Shown here: piece by piece, positions 1-6,746 of the stretch
Layout: each line of letters opens with the position of its first letter
Position numbering within the stretch: position 1 is the stretch's first letter
Translations under genes and position numbers: made by a program
Assembly (NCBI GenBank): GCA_023141985.1
Contig: JAGLKH010000211.1
Span: 1 to 14,942, forward strand
Source of the DNA: Flavobacteriaceae bacterium
Lineage (GTDB): Bacteria; Bacteroidota; Bacteroidia; Flavobacteriales; Flavobacteriaceae
DNA: 14,942 nucleotides
Direction of reading: 5' to 3'
The notes under the pieces: model-generated
Database searches by the model: none
Told to the model about the DNA's origin: nothing
What the model saw: the letters and a program-made list of their open reading frames with translations, nothing else

Positions 1-710
1 CTGGCAAATGCACCAACAGACCAATTGTCATTTAGACTAATAATATCACTTGTATAAATAGATTTTGAGCTCTGAATTGAAATAATCTCATCATCTTCAA
101 AACTAAATGTAGATTTGTTTTCACTTAATCCAAGACGAAGAAAAAATTTATTTTTTTCAGTAACCCTTTTGGCAGTCACATCAAAATTAATATTACTAAA
201 CTTGCTTGTTTCTTGTCCATTAAACCATCCATTTGCACCTATACGGAAAACCCAATAATTCCAAGGATCTTTTTCTTCTTTCTTTTCTTCATCATCTTTT
301 TCTGGCTTGGTAACAGTAACAGAAATATTATCAACGCTACCTTGTTTTACCCAAAAGCGAACCAACCCTAACTTAATATACTTTAGTATTCGTTGTCTTA
401 TATCATCACCTGTCATGTTTGTATCTGTAGAAAAGCTGAGTGTATCCTGAAACTTTTCAAACGCATTTCTGCCTATAAATTCTATTTCATAAGATCTTCC
501 ATCACTTCCGGTTCTTTGCGTGGTAAAAAATAAATGCACATCTGCAAAATTTTGGTCTCTAACAAACTCTACATTTGCTAAGTTTTGCTTTATGTAAGTA
601 TTATCGCAAGAATTGCAGTCTAAGAATATTTTTAAATCTTTATTAGTTTCTTGAGAAAAGGAAAGAAATACAAAGCAACATAAAAATATGGTAAAAGATG
701 ATTTTAACAT
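1..710 (-). CDS. Probable outer-membrane/periplasmic protein, partial (C-terminus beyond the left edge)
   Basis: Reading down the minus strand from an ATG at 710 gives 236 open codons running off the left edge. Residues 1-19 form a signal peptide (hydrophobic core ending FLSFSQ), so the product is exported. After it comes a compact domain with a Cys pair (CNSC near residue 33) and the string FVRDQNFADVHLFFTTQRTG, where residues appear to alternate as in a beta sheet. A charged linker rich in K, D and E lies around residues 135-147, followed by alternating polar/aromatic strands (YWVFRIGANGWFNG, FFLRLGLSENKSTF) like those of outer-membrane beta barrels. I recall similar uncharacterised proteins in Bacteroidota but cannot name the family. 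Function is unknown; an outer-membrane barrel is inference. It lies in the same direction as the downstream-numbered Asp-box gene, 129 bases away, so co-transcription is possible. Confidence 0.7.
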   Translation of the reverse strand, partial: MLKSSFTIFLCCFVFLSFSQETNKDLKIFLDCNSCDNTYIKQNLANVEFVRDQNFADVHLFFTTQRTGSDGRSYEIEFIGRNAFEKFQDTLSFSTDTNMTGDDIRQRILKYIKLGLVRFWVKQGSVDNISVTVTKPEKDDEEKKEEKDPWNYWVFRIGANGWFNGQETSKFSNINFDVTAKRVTEKNKFFLRLGLSENKSTFSFEDDEIISIQSSKSIYTSDIISLNDNWSVGAFA

Positions 711-839
711 TGATCGATGGTTTAATTAAGTGAGCTAAAATAGCCTTTAAAAAAACGCCCTAAATCTTCTTTTAGTTTATTTTAACAATAAAATCTTTAA
801 TTTAGAAAGAGTTTAAAAGATAAATGTTTTATTAATAAA

Positions 840-3683
840 CTATTTCACTTCTAAAGTTACTTTTTCAGAACCTATTTGAATAGTATATTTTCCTTTAGGC
901 AAATATTGTTTTCCATTTTTTGCCTTATTAACTTTAATGCTTTTATCTTCTTTAAGCAATGCCTTTTTCCCAGGCTCTGTTAATGTTAAGTCATAGTCTA
1001 CATAATTAAACCCTTTATCAGCATCTACTTTAATTTCATTTAATTCTGAATTGTTTTCAGACAAAATTTTAATCGTTTGTTTTCCTGCTGCATTGGCATA
1101 AAATTTAAAAGTGGTAGAGGGTTCATAAGCCTCACTCCATTTACCCCAGGAATTTCCCCATCGTTGAGAGGAACGAATACTTTTAGTTTTAAAAAGTGTT
1201 ATAGATTTAGTATTCATAGAAGGATTCATCTTTTGTAATGCTTCGATATTTGCTTTATAAATACTTCTACCATGAGTTCCTAAAAGAATATCTTTTGCTT
1301 TAGCCTGAACTGCAATATCATGAACAGCTACATTTGGCAAGCCTTTACTAAACGCTTCCCAGGATTCGCCTTGATTAAAAGACACATAGGCACCATTATC
1401 AGACCCCAGATACAAAAGATTTTCGTTTTCAGAATCTTCTCTAATCACATTTACCGGAGACATTGGGATATTAGAACTGATATTTTTCCACGTTTGCCCA
1501 TAATTTTCGCTTACATAAACATAGACTTTAAAATCATCCCAACGGTATCCATTTAAGGTTGCATAAACACGTTCTTTTTTATGCTGTGAAGCCACAACTC
1601 GTGACACCCAAAGATCTTTTGGAAATGAATTAGAAATATTATCCCAACTTCCACCTGCATTTTTGGTTATATGCAATAATCCATCATCACTTCCTGTATA
1701 AATTAACCCAAATTGAAAAGGCGATTCACTTATACTAGTTAACGTTCCATAAGCCACATTTCCTTTCTTTCCTCCTTTGGTTAAATCATCACTTATAGCT
1801 TGCCAATCATCTCCTTTATTCATCGAGCGCATTAATTTGTTTCCTCCTAAATACAAAATATCCTGGTTGTGATGTGATAATAAAATTGGGGTTTGCCAAT
1901 TAAATCGATAAGGGTTTTCTCCAAGCTCATGCTTTATGGACAATCTTTTGGTTTCGTCTGTTTCTCTATTTATTCTAAAATAATTTCCGAATTGAAATCC
2001 TGTATAAACAATATTTGCATTTCGAGAATCTACTTGTACTTGCATCCCATCTCCTCCCATGATGCCCTCCCATGGATATTGTCCTTGAGCATGCCACGAT
2101 TTATTTTCTCTTGCATTATTTGGTCCAACCCAAACACCATTATCTTGTAACCCTCCATATACATTGTATGGTTTTTCATTATCAACAGCAATGGCATAAA
2201 ACTGTCCAACCGATGGTGCGTTATTTTTTATCCAATTTTCTCCATCGTCGTACGTTATGTTTACGCCGCCATCATTTCCATTTATTAAATGATTAGGATT
2301 ATTTGGATCTATCCATAGAATATGATGATCGGAATGCACATTTTCAGCATTTATAGATGTAAATGTTTTTCCCCCATCTTTAGATTTTAAAATTGGAACC
2401 CCATAAATGTAAATATTATTCTCATTATTTGGAGCAACATAAATATGCCCGAAATAATACCCATAACTATAATACAAATCATCTAAATACCCATTGTGAG
2501 TTTTATTCCATGTATTTCCTCCGTCAGTACTTTTATATACTTCTGCTCCAATAACCGGCGTATCAAACAACATAGAATTAGCATCTTCAAGATACTTTGC
2601 GAGATCAATAGGTTTTACACTGCCACTTCTTACTAGTTGCTTTACATTTTGAGCACGATATTTTTCCTGAAATCCATTTGTCTTTAAAAAAGTATTTAGT
2701 TTTTTATCCTCTAAACTTAAAAGCGTTTCAATACTCATTGCTTTAAAATCATCTTTAGTTAAAGCACTTGATTTTTCTTTTTTACCTTCAGAAGATCTTC
2801 TAAATTGGCTATCGTGAATTGCATAAATAGTATTCTCATCAAAAATTGCTAAACCAATTCTGCCAACACCTTGCCCTGTTGGAAAACCACTTCCTTCTGT
2901 AGATACTTTTGTCCATGTTTCTCCAGCATCTGTACTTTTATAAATCGCTGAATTATGTCCGCTTCCATCAAAATTCCATGCTTTTCTGTCTTTTGTCCAA
3001 GACGACGCAAACATCACATTAAAATTATTAGGTGAATGTTGCATATCTATAATACCACTCATATCGTCTACAAACAATTTTTGCGACCAGGTTTTACCTC
3101 CATCAGTCGTTTTATAAACACCTCTTTCATTGTTTGGAGAATATAAATGTCCGGTAACCCCAACTACTACTTCGTCTGGATTATTTGGATTTATAAGGAT
3201 TCTACCTATATGTTGTGAGTCTGAAAGGCCAACATGCTCCCAAGTTTTACCATTATCACTTGATTTTAAAATTCCTATTCCGGCATAAGACGAACGAGAC
3301 GAATTATTTTCACCTGTACCAACCCAAATCGTTTTTGTATCCCAATGTACAGCAATATCACCAACGTTTTGCGTGTTTGATGAATCGAGAATTGGTGTAA
3401 AAGTCGTACCATTATTTACAGTATGCCAAACACCTCCTGAAGCATAAGCCACATAAAACTCGGTTGGATTATTAGGATTTACAGCCAAATCGGTAACACG
3501 ACCACTCATAATTGTTGGACCAATATTTGTAAATGGTACATTTTTTACAATTGAGTTTTGTTGCATTTGTTCTTTTTGCTGCAATGCGTTTTGTACTAAA
3601 TCTGCAGTAGAAGAAGGTTGCTGTGCGTTAGCTTGAAAAGAAAAAAGAATACTTAAGGATAGTAATAATTTGATAACTTTCAT
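840..3683 (-). CDS. Secreted Asp-box (BNR) / sortilin-like beta-propeller protein
   Basis: The 947-residue product begins with a signal peptide (cleavage probably after residue 20, ANA|QQ), so it is exported. It carries at least ten Asp-box motifs (S/T-x-D-x-G-x-T-W type) at about residues 141-148, 192-199, 250-257, 385-392, 434-441, 477-484, 620-627, 673-680, 725-732 and 768-775. The set fits two beta-propellers, as in VPS10/sortilin-type and 'glycosyl hydrolase, BNR repeat' proteins of Bacteroidota. Repeated NPNNP segments precede propeller strands. A charged, probably helical insert (about residues 300-370) interrupts the first propeller, and residues 820-947 look like a small beta-rich C-terminal domain. 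No catalytic residues of a sialidase are evident, so an enzyme label would be unsafe; binding or scaffold function is more likely. The ATG at 3683 directly precedes the signal peptide, which fixes the start. Confidence 0.88.
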   Translation of the reverse strand: MKVIKLLLSLSILFSFQANAQQPSSTADLVQNALQQKEQMQQNSIVKNVPFTNIGPTIMSGRVTDLAVNPNNPTEFYVAYASGGVWHTVNNGTTFTPILDSSNTQNVGDIAVHWDTKTIWVGTGENNSSRSSYAGIGILKSSDNGKTWEHVGLSDSQHIGRILINPNNPDEVVVGVTGHLYSPNNERGVYKTTDGGKTWSQKLFVDDMSGIIDMQHSPNNFNVMFASSWTKDRKAWNFDGSGHNSAIYKSTDAGETWTKVSTEGSGFPTGQGVGRIGLAIFDENTIYAIHDSQFRRSSEGKKEKSSALTKDDFKAMSIETLLSLEDKKLNTFLKTNGFQEKYRAQNVKQLVRSGSVKPIDLAKYLEDANSMLFDTPVIGAEVYKSTDGGNTWNKTHNGYLDDLYYSYGYYFGHIYVAPNNENNIYIYGVPILKSKDGGKTFTSINAENVHSDHHILWIDPNNPNHLINGNDGGVNITYDDGENWIKNNAPSVGQFYAIAVDNEKPYNVYGGLQDNGVWVGPNNARENKSWHAQGQYPWEGIMGGDGMQVQVDSRNANIVYTGFQFGNYFRINRETDETKRLSIKHELGENPYRFNWQTPILLSHHNQDILYLGGNKLMRSMNKGDDWQAISDDLTKGGKKGNVAYGTLTSISESPFQFGLIYTGSDDGLLHITKNAGGSWDNISNSFPKDLWVSRVVASQHKKERVYATLNGYRWDDFKVYVYVSENYGQTWKNISSNIPMSPVNVIREDSENENLLYLGSDNGAYVSFNQGESWEAFSKGLPNVAVHDIAVQAKAKDILLGTHGRSIYKANIEALQKMNPSMNTKSITLFKTKSIRSSQRWGNSWGKWSEAYEPSTTFKFYANAAGKQTIKILSENNSELNEIKVDADKGFNYVDYDLTLTEPGKKALLKEDKSIKVNKAKNGKQYLPKGKYTIQIGSEKVTLEVK

Positions 3684-3807
3684 GGGTTTGTTAGTTTAAG
3701 GTTTGAAAGTAAACAAATGCTCTTGTTTCTCAAAATTTTTTTTCCGCATTAACATCTTTTGCTTTAATTTATTTTATTTTTGAAGTATTCTGAAAAACTA
3801 ATATATA

Positions 3808-3902
3808 ATGAAACGAGCATGATAAAAGTTTCTCACCCAAGGAAAAGATTAATAGCGAGTTCCATTTGACCATTGAAAAACAATAAATATAAACGCATGA
3901 AA
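3808..3902 (+). repeat. Leader repeat, copy A (upstream of the aminopeptidase gene)
   Basis: About 95 bases ending at the aminopeptidase start codon match 5932-6027, ending at the protease start codon, at roughly 82% (by eye 16 mismatches and one gap in 96 columns). The best-conserved blocks are ATGAAACGAGCATG at the left end, CACCCAAGG in the middle, TAATAGCGA, and AAAAACAATAAATATA just before the start codon. The downstream proteins are unrelated, so this is shared non-coding sequence: a dispersed repeat or a common 5' untranslated region. Short ORFs inside it are not conserved between copies. Confidence 0.8.
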
Positions 3903-5189
3903 TACAATCCAATAGATAGTACCCTATTTATAAAAAACAGAAAGAATTTTACAGCTCAAATGAAATCAAACAGTTTGGCGGTTTTTAATTCTAATGATAT
4001 GTATCCAATTAGTGCAGATAGTACAATGCCTTTTGAACAGCATCGTGATATTTTTTATTTAAGTGGTGTCGACCAGGAAGAAAGTATTTTAGTATTATTT
4101 CCTGGTTCTCCAAAAGAAAAACATAAAGAGATTTTATTTTTAAAAGAAACGAATGAGCATATCGCCGTTTGGGAAGGCGAAAAATTAACTAAAGAAGCCG
4201 CTTTAAAAACTTCTGGAATTAAAACTGTGTATTGGTTACAAGATCTAGAAAAAATAATGTTCGAAATTATGACACAGTGTGATACTGTTTACATTAATAC
4301 CAACGAACATTATCGTGCTTCAGTAGAAACTGAAACTCGTGAAGATCGTTTTACTAAATGGCTGAAAGACAAATATCCTGCTCATGCAGTAGCAAAGAGC
4401 AATCCTATTTTGCAACGCTTACGATCTGTAAAAAATCAAATAGAATTAGACTTAATACAACAGGCATGTAATATTACCGAAAAAGGATTTCGTCGTGTAT
4501 TAAACTTTGTAAAACCTGACGTTTGGGAATACGAAATTGAAGCTGAATTTATGCACGAATTTTTACGTAATCGTTCTAAAAAGTTTGCTTATACACCAAT
4601 TGTCGCTTCTGGAAATAATGCTAATGTATTGCACTATATTGAAAACAACCAGCAATGCAAAGCAGGAGATTTAATACTTATGGATGTTGGTGCCGAATAT
4701 GCTAATTACTCAAGTGATATGACACGAACCATTCCTGTATCCGGAAAATTTACCAAACGACAAAAAGACGTTTATAATGCAGTTCTTCGTGTAAAAAATA
4801 AAGCCACAAAACTATTAGTCCCTGGAGCAGATTGGGCCGATTATCATGTAGAAGTTGGCAAACTCATGACTAGTGAACTGCTAGGTTTAGGATTGCTTGA
4901 TAAAGCCGATGTTCAAAATGAAAAGCCCGACTGGCCAGCATATAAAAAATATTTTATGCATGGCACATCTCACCATATGGGATTAGACACACATGACTAT
5001 GGTATTTTAACCGAACCCATGCAAGCTAATATGGTGTTTACTGTTGAACCCGGAGTTTATATTCCTGATGAAGGGTTTGGAATTCGTATAGAAGATGATG
5101 TGGTTATCCAAGCGCAAGGCGAACCTTTTAACCTGATGAAAAATATTCCAATTGAAGTTGAGGAGATTGAGGATTTGATGAATGGATAA
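3897..5189 (+). CDS. pepP: Xaa-Pro aminopeptidase (M24B, aminopeptidase P type)
   Basis: This 430-residue enzyme removes N-terminal residues that precede proline and is expected to be cytoplasmic, as no signal peptide is seen. It has the N-terminal creatinase-like domain (about 1-170) and the C-terminal pita-bread domain. The five dinuclear-metal ligands are recognisable: D263 in LMDVGAEY, D274 in SSDMTRT, H355 in MHGTSHHMG, E384 in VEPGVY and E399 in IRIEDD; the D-D and H-E spacings (11 and 29) equal those of E. coli PepP. I chose the ATG at 3897 because family members start MKYxxI; the frame stays open upstream from a TTG at 3873, but that extension (KNNKYKR) is encoded by a leader sequence also present before the unrelated gene at 6022. 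The gene stands alone, divergent from the Asp-box gene. Confidence 0.93.
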   Translation: MKYNPIDSTLFIKNRKNFTAQMKSNSLAVFNSNDMYPISADSTMPFEQHRDIFYLSGVDQEESILVLFPGSPKEKHKEILFLKETNEHIAVWEGEKLTKEAALKTSGIKTVYWLQDLEKIMFEIMTQCDTVYINTNEHYRASVETETREDRFTKWLKDKYPAHAVAKSNPILQRLRSVKNQIELDLIQQACNITEKGFRRVLNFVKPDVWEYEIEAEFMHEFLRNRSKKFAYTPIVASGNNANVLHYIENNQQCKAGDLILMDVGAEYANYSSDMTRTIPVSGKFTKRQKDVYNAVLRVKNKATKLLVPGADWADYHVEVGKLMTSELLGLGLLDKADVQNEKPDWPAYKKYFMHGTSHHMGLDTHDYGILTEPMQANMVFTVEPGVYIPDEGFGIRIEDDVVIQAQGEPFNLMKNIPIEVEEIEDLMNG

Positions 5190-5235
5190 CCCAAATTCAA
5201 ACATTCTGTTATCCCAGAATATAAAGTGATAAACA

Positions 5236-5257
5236 GTTATATTTGTTTGTATATAAC
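5236..5257. repeat. AT-rich inverted repeat beside the left cassette end
   Basis: GTTATAT at 5236-5242 is complementary to ATATAAC at 5251-5257, with an 8-base loop. It lies two bases before the inverted repeat that begins at 5260. It may be a weak terminator of the aminopeptidase transcript or part of the end structure of the HEPN cassette; there is no following T-run, so termination is doubtful. Confidence 0.35.
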
Positions 5258-5259
5258 AA

Positions 5260-5273
5260 GTTGTGTGTCATTA
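5260..5273 (+). repeat. Left inverted repeat bracketing the HEPN gene
   Basis: GTTGTGTGTCATTA here matches the reverse complement of 5815-5828 (GTTGTGTGGCGTTA) at 12 of 14 positions, with the first eight bases identical. The pair brackets the small HEPN gene with little extra DNA. The orientation (GTT outward-left, AAC on the right) is the one seen at ends of integron gene cassettes, although the core does not fit the strict GTTRRRY consensus. Mobility is inferred, not shown. Confidence 0.5.
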
Positions 5274-5343
5274 AGAAAAATCGAGGATTAGTGAGTAAAA
5301 AAAGATAATTGAAAAAAATGCAAAAGAAATTCGTGGCGGAATT

Positions 5344-5817
5344 TTGAATAGCGCATTAGAAGTTGAGAATGTCCTGACTGAATCAATTGGATTTTTATAC
5401 TCGAATAGAAAAGATAATTTTTCTCATTATAAATTAGTTGAGGATATAATTGCAGATTTGACTTTTGACAAAAAAATCAAAATCCTTAAAAAGAATATTG
5501 ACTTTGAATTTGGAGTTTTTAAAAAATACAACTCTATAATTAAAGACTTGAATAAGATTAGAGAAATTAGGAATCAAATCGCTCATAGAAATATTTCATA
5601 TCCTTGGATTTTTGACGAAAATGACATCGATGAAAACGATTATAATTTTTTAACGGAAAAGTATATTGATTGGAAAGAAAAATGTGATTTTCAGAAACCA
5701 GGAAAAGACGATTTTTCATTTTCACTTGAGGATTTAGAGAATTATCAGAAAAAATGTGAATTGATAATTGTCATTTTAAGAGTTGGTATATCGGAATTAC
5801 TTTCGCCGAATAAATAA
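5344..5817 (+). CDS. Small HEPN-motif protein (putative RNase-like), start uncertain
   Basis: A 157-codon reading frame from a TTG at 5344 encodes a charged, mainly helical protein without signal peptide or membrane segments. Its clearest mark is REIRNQIAHR (residues 73-82), which contains the HEPN-type Rx4H motif R76-N-Q-I-A-H81, the catalytic pair of HEPN ribonucleases and a frequent sign of toxin, anti-phage or RNA-processing proteins. No MNT nucleotidyltransferase or other antitoxin partner lies next to it. The frame stays open upstream to 5299 and there encodes IIEKNAKEIRGGIL, which looks like genuine protein, but no ATG or GTG occurs in this frame. A GTG at 5291 would join it only if the run of seven A at 5297-5303 had eight. 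The real N-terminus therefore probably lies upstream, with the gene either using a rare start, relying on slippage, or being slightly damaged. Exact family is not recognised. Confidence 0.62.
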   Translation: MNSALEVENVLTESIGFLYSNRKDNFSHYKLVEDIIADLTFDKKIKILKKNIDFEFGVFKKYNSIIKDLNKIREIRNQIAHRNISYPWIFDENDIDENDYNFLTEKYIDWKEKCDFQKPGKDDFSFSLEDLENYQKKCELIIVILRVGISELLSPNK

Positions 5818-5828
5818 CGCCACACAAC
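5815..5828 (-). repeat. Right inverted repeat bracketing the HEPN gene
   Basis: TAACGCCACACAAC is the partner of 5260-5273 (12 of 14 positions complementary, including a perfect GTTGTGTG/CACACAAC core). It begins inside the last codons of the HEPN gene, so the repeat and the gene end are coupled, as in compact gene cassettes. Confidence 0.5.
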
Positions 5829-5849
5829 ATAAAATAAGAGATCATACGC

Positions 5850-5875
5850 CACTGTTGGTGTTCTCACCAACAGTG
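5850..5875 (+). terminator. Hairpin 1: perfect 11-bp stem
   Basis: CACTGTTGGTG (5850-5860) and CACCAACAGTG (5865-5875) are perfect reverse complements around a TTCT loop, making a strong stem 33 bases after the HEPN stop codon. It could terminate or stabilise that transcript, but no T-run follows it. It shares its TGTTGGTG/CACCAACA core with the second hairpin at 5884-5908. Confidence 0.5.
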
Positions 5876-5883
5876 ATGATGCA

Positions 5884-5908
5884 TTTGTTGGTGCAAAACA
5901 CCAACAAA
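5884..5908 (+). terminator. Hairpin 2: perfect 10-bp stem sharing the core of hairpin 1
   Basis: TTTGTTGGTG (5884-5893) and CACCAACAAA (5899-5908) are perfect reverse complements around a CAAAA loop. Its arms can also pair with those of hairpin 1, so the two hairpins offer alternative folds. CGC at 5847-5849 and GCG at 5910-5912 could close an outer stem. No T-run follows, so a structural, regulatory or recombination role is as likely as termination. Confidence 0.5.
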
Positions 5909-5931
5909 GGCGGAAAAATAGAACATAGATT

Positions 5932-6027
5932 ATGAAACGAGCATGTTAAAATTTTTATCACCCAAGGGAATGACTAATAGCGAACACCATGTGTCCGTTA
6001 AAAAACAATAAATATAGACACATGAAA
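5932..6027 (+). repeat. Leader repeat, copy B (upstream of the CPBP protease gene)
   Basis: This is the second copy of the element at 3808-3902, about 82% identical, and like the first it ends exactly at a start codon followed by AAA. It starts 23 bases after the second hairpin. An ATG at 5989 inside it is in frame with the protease and would add an 11-residue extension ending KNNKYRH, mirroring the KNNKYKR extension of the aminopeptidase frame; both are best read as leader, not protein. Confidence 0.8.
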
Positions 6028-6735
6028 AATAATATAAATCTTGAGGCTGAAATTTTAAAACCAATTAATTATAAAGGTTTTTTCTTGGATTTAATTATAT
6101 ACATATCTGTAATGTTTTTGGTAAGAGAAATCTATATACCAAAAGTAGGTTTTATTGCGAACGGTCTTTTTTGGTCATTTACCACCTTAGTGGTAGCAAT
6201 GTGGAGAATGAGAGTTAGAGGAGTTTCTTGGAAAGATTTGGGGCTAAAAAAACCTGATAATTTATGGAAAACATTAGGAGTCTCTGTTATTATTTTCGCA
6301 TCAGTAATGATTTCGATAATAATCTTTGAACTTATAAAAGATAATTTTCCTTTTTCTATTTCACCAGATAATTCATCTGAAAGTGCGGTTTCAAAATTTG
6401 GAGACCTTAAAGGAAACTGGCTACTTTTCTTTACAATTATTCCAATGGTTTTGCTTGAATCATTCCTGGAAGAACTATTGGATAGAGGGTTCTTAATGAA
6501 CTGGCTTGAAAAATTATTTTCAAAGACTTCTTTCGCCACAATCCTTGCGGTGTTATTACAAGCATTCATTTTCGGCTTCAGACACTCAAATGACTTGTCA
6601 GAAAGATCAATAACGGTTGGCATTATTGGTTTAGTTATGGGAATAGCATATATAAAATTTGGGCGAAATTTATGGCCTCTAATAATTGCTCATTGCATAC
6701 TTAATAGTATGTCTATGATTGATAGAGTGCTCTAA
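6022..6735 (+). CDS. CPBP-family glutamic-type intramembrane protease
   Basis: This 237-residue inner-membrane protein has several hydrophobic helices (about residues 19-36, 46-61, 84-105, 132-146, 167-184, 198-212 and 216-228). The three CPBP (Abi/CAAX protease-like) motifs are intact: EExxxR as E150-E151-L-L-D-R155, FxxxH as F184-G-F-R-H188, and HxxxN as H224-C-I-L-N228. The family includes Rce1-type proteases and bacterial members linked to bacteriocin immunity, maturation or anti-phage functions; the substrate here cannot be told. I chose the ATG at 6022; an in-frame ATG at 5989 lies in the repeated leader and is unlikely. The gene follows the HEPN gene and hairpin block and ends 11 bases from the convergent brnQ, so it forms its own small unit and may be a recent arrival. 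Confidence 0.85.
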   Translation: MKNNINLEAEILKPINYKGFFLDLIIYISVMFLVREIYIPKVGFIANGLFWSFTTLVVAMWRMRVRGVSWKDLGLKKPDNLWKTLGVSVIIFASVMISIIIFELIKDNFPFSISPDNSSESAVSKFGDLKGNWLLFFTIIPMVLLESFLEELLDRGFLMNWLEKLFSKTSFATILAVLLQAFIFGFRHSNDLSERSITVGIIGLVMGIAYIKFGRNLWPLIIAHCILNSMSMIDRVL

Positions 6736-6746
6736 AACTTTATTAG

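Noticed and set aside
3780..3809. E. coli-like TTGAAG-N18-TATAAT before the aminopeptidase gene
   Set aside because: Bacteroidota use a TTG / TAnnTTTG promoter, and such strings are common by chance in AT-rich DNA. Copy B of the leader has no such -10 element.
3819..3869. Possible leader peptide of 16 codons within leader copy A (and 22 codons in copy B)
   Set aside because: A one-base gap between the copies changes the frame and the peptides are not conserved, so a translated leader is not supported.
6132..6623. A 163-codon open frame on the minus strand within the CPBP protease gene
   Set aside because: It is fully antisense to a gene with three intact catalytic motifs, and its translation has no recognisable domain or signal.
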